A stretch of 64,000 bases of DNA from Comamonadaceae bacterium (GTDB lineage: Bacteria; Pseudomonadota; Gammaproteobacteria; Burkholderiales; Burkholderiaceae_C), in the NCBI GenBank assembly GCA_004144865.1, contig SEAY01000004.1, positions 1-64,000 of the forward strand, in the 5' to 3' direction. The translations under genes and the position numbers were made by a program. Below the pieces are notes generated by a model that had not been told where the DNA came from, searched no databases, and saw nothing but the letters and a program-made list of their open reading frames with translations. Below are positions 58,413 to 64,000 of the stretch, in pieces. The first letter of the stretch is position 1, and every line of letters starts with the position of its first letter.

Positions 58413-60389
58413 CTATTCATCCTTGTAGTACATCTTCTGCCGCGCTTCTTCCTCGCTCCGGTCAGTAAGGAAGCCGATCAAGTCTTTGAGTACCACCACC
58501 TCGAAGCTCATTTCAGAGGCGCTGTCGGCGAACGCTTGGTGTGTCGCGCCGAAGTGCACTCGTTCGGAGCCTTCATCGGCAACCAGCATGGACCGGAAGT
58601 AGAACTTGTCCCGATAGCGCGGACTGCAAGACCAGCAGACGACGAGATCAATCTGTTGTGCGCTCTTCTCCTCCTTCTCAATGTCATCCATGAGGGAGTC
58701 GAACTCAAACTTGTATTCCAGCACTCTGGGTTCCGTCACATGCCCGAGGTACTTATGCGCCACCGCCAGGGGACGAGTTTCCCGGTCATAGCGGAATTCG
58801 GGTTCGTCGGGGTATTCCAGTTCGTACAGGCTGTCGTAGGTCTCGCTCTGCGACGTCGCGAAGATGTTGTAGCCTTTAAGCAGTCCACACCCTAGTAGCT
58901 GATGAAAGAGCGCGATGACGTCTTGCTCCTTCTGCGGCTCCGAGATCATCGCCAGCTTTACGCCGTTCAGAACCAGGCTCACCTGCTTCTGTTCTCTGTG
59001 CGCCTCCTGCGCCTTCTTCCATTCGTGAAGCTGTTTACTCGCGGAGACCGTCGGCGGTCCAACATCTGGCCGGCGGTGGGACAAGAACCGCTTGAAGATT
59101 GTGACGACCCGCACCGCCAGCTTCTCAGCCAAACGCTTGAGTTCTGGCTGGAACACCTTGCGGCCCATGTCGGGGTTGCCCTCGCTGAAATGCACAATGA
59201 CGTGCGAGTTCGCTTGATAGCCGATTGTGCTTGTCAACGGGATCACCAGCGGATCGCCTTGCACCATGCCGTCGCAAGCCAGTTGAAGGCCACCCTTCAT
59301 GATTTGGGTCGTCTTGCGGAGTCCAATTACTTCGTCATTGAACATGGCCCACTGCTTGGACGAGGATAAGAACGCCCCATAGATCACGATGTTGTGCCGT
59401 TCTACGAGGATGACTTCTTCTGGGTCGAGCACACCGGTGAAATCACCTCCCTCTTTTAGCAGGTCATCCTTTGTCCAGATGTCCCACATGGTGTCGAGCT
59501 TCTTGAGGTGGCCAGGCAATTTAGTGAACTTAGTCTTCACATCGCCGGGGATGGCATTGAGGGCCTTGGATATGTCCCCGAGCGCAGCGACCTTTCCAGG
59601 GATTTCGTGAGGGTAGTAGTACTCGCAGTGCGCAGTGTGCGTTGTACTAACTCCGCCCTCGGTATCGACAACGGTGAGGGTCACCTCGGGTGCGAACTTG
59701 TCCGTTGTGAGGGTGATCGCGCCCAGCGGAGTCTTTATTCGCAGCACGTCCAGCCATTGGTTGGCAGTACGGGCACCAATCCAACCGAGATCACGAGGAC
59801 GCTCGCCGGGAGAGTCTCCCAGCACCACCTCAAAGGACGCTCCGCTTTCCTCGTGCTCAAGCTCCGCGACCGAGAACTTCTGCGCTTCAAGTCTGGGCCG
59901 GGGCACTGCGCCGCTGATGTTCTCCGCCCACTTTCTGCCGCCTCGAAGAATTGCAGAAAGTTCAACTCCATCCTTCTTCGACTGAATGCGGATCTGCGAG
60001 AAGCCGTAAGCCAAGTAGGTCGCCCCAACCCCCTTATTGCCCCTTAGCTTCTCTCCGCGCTTGAACGTGACGTTCGGTCGGAAGCAGAACTTGAACTCGG
60101 TGGCCGACATCCCAACGCCGTTGTCAGTGATGCGGACCCTGCGGTCCTTCATGTCGATCAATAGCCAAATGCGCGGTTTGTAAGTCGGAGGCGAATGCCT
60201 TGCCTTGTGCTGCGTAGCATCCAGCGCGTTCTGCACGAGTTCCGAAAACAAGTCGTAGAACCCGGTGTACGAGTTCAGCACGTTGAGCACAACTGGCTTG
60301 TTCGGGTCCATCCCGGCGGTCGTGTTAGGCACCCCCTCCAACGGATCGAACCCGTCGAGATCCTTTTCATAGTCAGCCAGCTTGGACAT
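58413..60389 (-). CDS. large GHKL-type ATPase with nuclease-like C-terminal motif
   Basis: 658 residues from the ATG at 60389 (GAGGAGGAG upstream; the track start at 60395 is a TTG). The N-terminal Hsp90/MutL-like ATPase has the Bergerat motifs: SELVQNALDATQ (ATP-Mg Glu/Asn), RITDNGVGM and RGNKGVGATYLAYG. A middle domain (about 220-420) follows. Around residue 557 the sequence LEYKFEFDSL and AQQIDLVVCW resembles the ExK and hydrophobic-Asp strands of PD-(D/E)XK nucleases. It recalls MORC-like GHKL proteins of conflict islands; no close relative can be named from memory. The nuclease assignment is inference. Confidence 0.72.
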   Translation of the reverse strand: MSKLADYEKDLDGFDPLEGVPNTTAGMDPNKPVVLNVLNSYTGFYDLFSELVQNALDATQHKARHSPPTYKPRIWLLIDMKDRRVRITDNGVGMSATEFKFCFRPNVTFKRGEKLRGNKGVGATYLAYGFSQIRIQSKKDGVELSAILRGGRKWAENISGAVPRPRLEAQKFSVAELEHEESGASFEVVLGDSPGERPRDLGWIGARTANQWLDVLRIKTPLGAITLTTDKFAPEVTLTVVDTEGGVSTTHTAHCEYYYPHEIPGKVAALGDISKALNAIPGDVKTKFTKLPGHLKKLDTMWDIWTKDDLLKEGGDFTGVLDPEEVILVERHNIVIYGAFLSSSKQWAMFNDEVIGLRKTTQIMKGGLQLACDGMVQGDPLVIPLTSTIGYQANSHVIVHFSEGNPDMGRKVFQPELKRLAEKLAVRVVTIFKRFLSHRRPDVGPPTVSASKQLHEWKKAQEAHREQKQVSLVLNGVKLAMISEPQKEQDVIALFHQLLGCGLLKGYNIFATSQSETYDSLYELEYPDEPEFRYDRETRPLAVAHKYLGHVTEPRVLEYKFEFDSLMDDIEKEEKSAQQIDLVVCWSCSPRYRDKFYFRSMLVADEGSERVHFGATHQAFADSASEMSFEVVVLKDLIGFLTDRSEEEARQKMYYKDE

Positions 60390-60473
60390 CGGCAAAGCTC
60401 CTCCTCGTTATGCAGCCACTAGAAAACCAGCACCTTAGCTCATACCACCTCTGCTGACCAGAATCGTCCCCTT

Positions 60474-60490
60474 CTGGACACCCTGTCCAG
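60474..60490. promoter_or_regulatory. CTGGACA-CCC-TGTCCAG palindrome
   Basis: A perfect 7-3-7 inverted repeat in the divergent region between the GHKL ATPase and the resolvase, about 20 bp upstream of the resolvase -35 box. It could be an operator for the island's XRE protein or a resolvase-binding site. Confidence 0.45.
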
Positions 60491-60509
60491 GCGTGTTCAA
60501 AAACTAGGG

Positions 60510-60538
60510 TTGACGACTTTCCGGCAGGCGGCTACATT
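60510..60538 (+). promoter_or_regulatory. sigma-70 promoter of the resolvase gene
   Basis: TTGACG, 17 bp, TACATT: a strong vegetative promoter 40 bp before the resolvase ATG. Confidence 0.65.
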
Positions 60539-60577
60539 CCGCCACCCTTTATGAACACCCACGGAGGCGAGAGCAGC

Positions 60578-61165
60578 ATGTCCCGAGTCTTTGCGTATTG
60601 CCGCGTGAGCACGCACGATCAGACGACCGAGAACCAAGTCCGAGAGATTAGGGCGGCGGGCTTCGCGGTCACGCCCAGCCGAGTCGTGGCAGAGACCATC
60701 TCCGGTGGCGTGCCTGCCGGTGATCGTCCAGGCTTCACGCTCCTGAGGCACAAGCTGGAGGCGGGAGACGTTCTCGTCGTCACCAAACTAGATCGACTTG
60801 GCCGGAATGCCATGGACCTGCGGGCCACGGTGGAGAGCCTCGCAGCCGACGGCATCCGTGTTCACTGCCTCGCGCTGGGTGGCGTGGACCTGACCAGCCC
60901 CGCAGGGAAGATGACCATGGGTGTCATCGCTGCCGTCGCGGAGTTTGAGCGGGACCTGCTGATCGAGCGGACCGCCTCGGGACTCGCCCGCGCGAAGGCA
61001 GCTGGAAAGCCGCTGGGGCGTCCGCCAGCCTTGGACAAGGGTCAGGTGGCCACCGCACTCCAAAAGCTCGCTGGCGGGGCCTCCGTGGCCTCCGTGGCCC
61101 GTGACATGAAGGCGAGCCGAGCAACCATCGCCCGCATCCGGGACGGCGTAGCTGCCGGCGCCTGA
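60578..61165 (+). CDS. serine recombinase / resolvase-family protein
   Basis: 195 residues from the ATG at 60578 with GGAGG upstream. Resolvase core: SRVFAYCRVSTHDQTTENQ (active-site Ser in RVST), VTKLDRLGRNAMDL, AVAEFERDLLIERT. The C-terminal HTH (GGASVASVARDMKASRATIARI) binds the site. It probably resolves or inverts DNA in the element. Its own promoter lies just upstream. Confidence 0.9.
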   Translation: MSRVFAYCRVSTHDQTTENQVREIRAAGFAVTPSRVVAETISGGVPAGDRPGFTLLRHKLEAGDVLVVTKLDRLGRNAMDLRATVESLAADGIRVHCLALGGVDLTSPAGKMTMGVIAAVAEFERDLLIERTASGLARAKAAGKPLGRPPALDKGQVATALQKLAGGASVASVARDMKASRATIARIRDGVAAGA

Positions 61166-61272
61166 CTCCCTCACCTCGGGTGCGCGGCTAGCTTCGCGCC
61201 CCCGCCCCTCTCTCATGCTTCCTGTGCCGCCGCCGGGCGGTTCCTCACGGATAGATCGCAGAGCCGACCCGT

Positions 61273-61294
61273 CCTGTAATACAGGTACCGGAAG
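61273..61294. repeat. 22-bp palindrome-containing direct repeat, copy 1
   Basis: CCTGTAATACAGG followed by TACCGGAAG; one base differs from copy 2 at 63342. The first 13 bases are palindromic around a central A. It lies in a 357-bp stretch (61166-61522) without a supported gene. Confidence 0.7.
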
Positions 61295-61522
61295 ACCCCA
61301 GCGCCCCTGCGCTGGGACGCCTGCACCCACAGGTATCCATTCCCGCGCAGCCCCCTACGTGCCCACAGGAGCGCATGGGCGAGCCCGCCCGGGCCTACCC
61401 CAGGCGCCCGGCAGCGCGAGCGCCTACAGGCCCGCGCATGCGGCTGCGCCCGCTCGCGCCCGCGCACAGGCAGGCACCGCACGGGGGAGCGCGTGCGCAC
61501 GGTGGTCTGAGGTGCCGCCTCG

Positions 61523-61798
61523 CTACTGCGAAACATTTTTGGCTTGCACCTCCTGAGACCCGGGCATCAAAAGCTCATAGGCCTGGAGACCGAACGCCTT
61601 CGCCAGTTTGTCGAGGTTGTCCAGTGAGATGTTCCTTGCCTGCCGCTCCACATGCGCAACGAACGTCCGGTGCAAACCGCATTCGAGGGCTAGATCCTCT
61701 TGCGACCAGTCCCGCGCCCCCCGTAGCCGAATGAGGTTGAGGGCCAAAAGCTCCCGCACTGGTGCGTGGCGGGGCTTGGACTTGGCGGCTGGTGGCAC
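61523..61798 (-). CDS. XRE family helix-turn-helix regulator
   Basis: 91 residues from a GTG at 61798. The HTH covers almost the whole protein: LNLIRLRGARDWSQEDLALECGLHRTFVAHVERQARNISLDNLDKLAKAFG. It resembles short Cro/CI-like repressors of mobile elements. It may control the resolvase or the unknown genes next to it. It is divergent from the 61891 gene. Confidence 0.87.
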   Translation of the reverse strand: MPPAAKSKPRHAPVRELLALNLIRLRGARDWSQEDLALECGLHRTFVAHVERQARNISLDNLDKLAKAFGLQAYELLMPGSQEVQAKNVSQ

Positions 61799-61890
61799 GC
61801 CGCGAAGTCTTGAAGTTCCGAGCCTTTGAGTCAGCCGCGTTTAAGTCACATTCCTGTTACCCTCGCGGCGCCATTGAGGAGAGAACTTGT

Positions 61891-62490
61891 GTGCACGCTC
61901 AGACGCTTTGCCGCATTGCTTTACCTAGCCGCTTTCGGGAACCGCCAACTGCGTACGAGTTGGCCCCGCAGGGAATGAGGGATCACTGCATCGCTGGGGT
62001 GTGCATTGGCATGACGGTGAAGGAGGTTGAAGCGATAGGGCCACTTCGCCACAGCTTCGCCGGCAGTCCAACGGACTCAATCACCTGCGATCTAAACAGT
62101 CCTTTCATGAAGACTAGAGCGCGGCTTGTGACACCGGAAGGAACTCGCCTACGGCTGGCTTTTGACCTAGTCACGCAGCGCGGGAACCCGGACACCAAGT
62201 ACCGGCTGCACTTCATTGCGGTTGAAGTACCAGGGGGAACACCAGCTCAAATCGCCGAGTTGCTGGACACGCTACAGGACCGCTTTAGGGCGTCCTATAG
62301 GGTCAATCGGCAGATGTGGATGCGCCCGGAGACGCCGGACGATGCATTCACCGTGTTCGTCGGCGCCACTGCTCCGGGCCAGTACGAGCCCGGGGACGCG
62401 CCCAGTGTCGTCCTAATGGTCGAATACCGGCACAAAAAGGAATGGCTCATGAGTCAACCTGTGTGCCGAGAAGGAATGCCAAAGCTATAG
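61891..62490 (+). CDS. hypothetical protein, possibly frameshifted near its 5' end
   Basis: 199 residues from a GTG at 61891 with GAGGAG 9 nt upstream. The body (GMRDHCIAGVCIGMTVKEVEAIGPL then MVEYRHKKEW) looks like a secreted small-domain protein, but this frame lacks a signal peptide. A second frame starting at the GTG at 61889 encodes MCTLRRFAALLYLAAFG, which looks like one, and stops after 29 codons. So a frameshift or sequencing error may separate leader and body. The family is not recognised. Confidence 0.5.
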   Translation: MHAQTLCRIALPSRFREPPTAYELAPQGMRDHCIAGVCIGMTVKEVEAIGPLRHSFAGSPTDSITCDLNSPFMKTRARLVTPEGTRLRLAFDLVTQRGNPDTKYRLHFIAVEVPGGTPAQIAELLDTLQDRFRASYRVNRQMWMRPETPDDAFTVFVGATAPGQYEPGDAPSVVLMVEYRHKKEWLMSQPVCREGMPKL

Positions 62491-62560
62491 AAACAAAGAC
62501 AGATGCCGGGCGCTCTTGAACCGAGTCCCCCGAGGGCCGGGGGAGGTAAAGGCGCGGTGC

Positions 62561-63250
62561 CTAGGACGCCTTGGGCTTCGCGTGCAAGGCCGCTTCTAGG
62601 GCGGGAATCGGCAGTCGAACGATCGGATACTCCTTCCCTTTGGCGCGGTTCACAGTGCGTTTGAACCTGTGTCCGTTCACAAGAACGGCATCGTCGGTGA
62701 TTGCGACGAGCACGGTCGCACGCGTCCCCTTGCCTTCGACTGCGGCTTTGACGGCGTTGTGCAGTTCCTTCAACGTCATTTCGGCCCTGAGTTTCAGCGA
62801 CGAGACCGGCGGCGGCGCTCCGGCAATCATCGACCTGGCGCGACTGAGAGCCCATTTAGGGAGGGGCTTCGTCCACGTCTTGTAAACCGCATGGGAGGGG
62901 AACTGCGCCTCCACAATCTGCCGACATTCCTGCTGGGTCCGCGCGGCAGATGCCGGGCTCAAGATGACCTGGATCAGGCGCAGCAATACGGCACTTTGCC
63001 CCTTCGTCTGCGCTGGCCTGAAATCCGGTCCGCCTGAGACGGCGAGCCCGGCGCAAAGGTCTGAGTTCCGTTGAAGGAAACTGGCTACGAATCTCTCATA
63101 TTCGGGTTGAAACGCCTTCGCTGCTGCCGCGCGGCGTTCGAGTAGTCGGGGGTCAGACGCCCGTCGCTGCGTAGCTCCGAGCGCCTCGGGTGCCGGGTCT
63201 TCGCCGAGCAGAAATGGCAAGTCTTCGGGGTCCAGCTCAAATATGTTCAT
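62561..63250 (-). CDS. hypothetical protein downstream of the integrase
   Basis: 229 residues from the ATG at 63250, with GGAGGAG upstream. An acidic N-terminus (MNIFELDPEDLPFLLGEDPA) is followed by a long helical, basic region with PSHAVYKTWTKPLPKWALSRAR and a C-terminal VNGHRFKRTVNRAKGKEYPIV. No catalytic motif is recognised. It follows the integrase gene on the same strand after 130 bp and probably belongs to the element's recombination unit. Confidence 0.65.
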   Translation of the reverse strand: MNIFELDPEDLPFLLGEDPAPEALGATQRRASDPRLLERRAAAAKAFQPEYERFVASFLQRNSDLCAGLAVSGGPDFRPAQTKGQSAVLLRLIQVILSPASAARTQQECRQIVEAQFPSHAVYKTWTKPLPKWALSRARSMIAGAPPPVSSLKLRAEMTLKELHNAVKAAVEGKGTRATVLVAITDDAVLVNGHRFKRTVNRAKGKEYPIVRLPIPALEAALHAKPKAS

Positions 63251-63341
63251 CCACTCCTCCTGCCCTATATCTCCTGTGGAGATTCTTAGGGGATTTGTCC
63301 AACAGTGTGAGGCACACCGCGAGGGCCACGGGCAGCACCTG

Positions 63342-63363
63342 CCTGTAGTACAGGTACCGGAAG
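63342..63363. repeat. 22-bp palindrome-containing direct repeat, copy 2
   Basis: CCTGTAGTACAGG then TACCGGAAG; same orientation as copy 1 at 61273, 21 of 22 bases alike. It lies 17 bp past the integrase stop. Confidence 0.7.
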
Positions 63364-63379
63364 GGGTTCAGCCGCGCTT

Positions 63380-64000
63380 TCAGCCCAGCTTTTGAGCCAG
63401 TGACTCCGCGCTGGGGTGGTAGTACCGCTTGAGCATCTGAATTGTCCGATGGCCTGTGACAGAGGCGAGTTCAATGACGTTGGGCAGCTTGGCGGCCATC
63501 TCGCTGGTGGCCGTATGCCGCAAGTCGTGAAACCGGAGGTCGTGCACGCCCGCTCGAGTTCGCGCCCTCTTGAACGCGGCCTCCATCGTCTGCGCTGAAA
63601 CGGGGAACACCCGACCATCGGCAGAGCGTTGCAGCCCAGAAAGGACTGCCGAGGCGTTGGAGGACAGGGGAACTGCGCGAGGCTGTCCATTCTTCGTCAT
63701 TGGTAGAAGGGCCACCCGGCGAACAAGATCGACATGGTCCCAGCGAAGCGAGAGCAATTCGCCCCGCCGCATCGCTGTGTAGAGAGCGAGCTGGGCGAGT
63801 GGCAACATCCATGGATTGCGCCGCCCCGATGGGGCCAGCGCGGCAAAGAGCCGTTCCCGCTCCTCGGCCGACAGCACCCTGCTACGTCCCGGCGGCGTGG
63901 CTGGCTTCCGCACAAGGGCGCATGGGTTCTCGACGGCGAGTCCCCATTCGCGGCGAGCATGGTTGATTACGCTCGACAGGAGTGAGAGGTCGCGGATGAC
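63380..64000 (-). CDS. tyrosine-type site-specific integrase, N-terminus outside the window
   Basis: The frame stays open to the right edge, so at least 206 residues are coded and the displayed start at 63913 is not real; upstream sequence (SLLSSVINHARREWGLAVEN) continues the SAM-like domain. The catalytic residues are visible: Arg in YTAMRRGELLSLRWDHVD, Lys in MTKNGQPRAV, HDLRHTATSEM, GHRTIQMLKR and the nucleophile Tyr in RYYHPSAES. It is of the XerC/phage-type integrase family and is the likely enzyme that inserted the island at moaC. Confidence 0.9.
   Translation of the reverse strand, partial: VIRDLSLLSSVINHARREWGLAVENPCALVRKPATPPGRSRVLSAEERERLFAALAPSGRRNPWMLPLAQLALYTAMRRGELLSLRWDHVDLVRRVALLPMTKNGQPRAVPLSSNASAVLSGLQRSADGRVFPVSAQTMEAAFKRARTRAGVHDLRFHDLRHTATSEMAAKLPNVIELASVTGHRTIQMLKRYYHPSAESLAQKLG

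Larger units (their letters stand above)
55555..64000. mobile_element. genomic island integrated in moaC (left boundary; right end outside the window)
   Basis: From the moaC break to the window end the base composition drops and third-codon G+C is lower than in the chromosome to the left. The segment has a serine resolvase, a tyrosine integrase on the right, an XRE regulator, several orphans, and a HipA-like/DUF3037 pair and GHKL ATPase as cargo. The integrase reads leftward on the same strand as moaC, which suits an element that inserted into the moaC 3' end. The left end is placed by loss of MoaC homology; the exact cross-over may differ by a few bases. The 55555-55820 stretch has no supported gene. 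Confidence 0.75.

Noticed and set aside
61166-61522. Small ORFs on both strands in the resolvase-to-XRE gap
   Set aside because: All are Arg/Pro/Ala-rich GC shadows with no ribosome site; only the 22-bp repeat is a supported feature here.

Overview
The window is a high-GC chromosome segment from a betaproteobacterium, most likely a Burkholderiales/Comamonadaceae member (Ramlibacter- or Variovorax-like). I infer this from recA-recX, sucC-sucD-terC, a tctD/tctE-like two-component pair, many TRAP carriers, a topB fused to a SWIB domain, and a minor-subfamily (TfpZ/PglL) pilin locus. The genus is an inference; no rRNA or tRNA gene was seen.

Layout. 1-4.5 kb: 3' end of gap, then housekeeping and small-molecule genes (GAF protein, pirin, SlyD-like FKBP, MFS carrier, hydratase-like protein). 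4.5-17 kb: a long leftward operon for hydantoin/ureide or related acid catabolism (dihydropyrimidinase, racemase-like protein, two complete TRAP transporters in tandem, amidase, ketopantoate-reductase-like protein). It diverges from an arylmalonate-decarboxylase-like gene plus a GntR regulator, with matching palindromic operators in the shared promoter region. 17-21 kb: FecR/DUF6600 envelope protein and an EF-G paralogue. 21-27 kb: a tightly overlapping rightward operon (glutamine-synthetase-like ligase, GNAT, Fe-alcohol dehydrogenase, gamma-glutamyl hydrolase, aldehyde dehydrogenase) that reads as a gamma-glutamylation route for an amino alcohol or polyamine. 27-34 kb: methyltransferase, topoisomerase III with a histone-H1-like linker and SWIB domain, and a divergent SET-domain methyltransferase; a 38-bp perfectly alternating purine/pyrimidine tract lies between topB and SET. 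Then a BirA-type ligase, SPOR protein and GST. 34-42 kb: two-component system, MarR regulator, recA-recX, argC, sucCD, terC.

42-55.4 kb: a signalling and pilus block. A CHASE2 Ser/Thr kinase, PP2C phosphatase, double-FHA protein, CHASE2 adenylate cyclase, class II cAMP phosphodiesterase and GAF-GspE/PilB ATPase are read as one run. They are followed by a sigma-54-driven pilin, a TfpZ-type accessory protein and a PglL/O-antigen-ligase-like glycosyltransferase.

55.4-64 kb: a genomic island of lower GC. Its left junction cuts moaC: only the last 38 codons of moaC remain (55438-55554). It carries a HipA-like kinase with a DUF3037 partner (overlapping genes), a membrane protein, a large GHKL ATPase with a nuclease-like C-terminal motif, a serine resolvase, an XRE regulator, unknown proteins, and a tyrosine integrase running off the right edge. 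The cargo looks like a candidate, uncharacterised defence or conflict system. The same island carries two 22-bp palindromic direct repeats about 2.1 kb apart.
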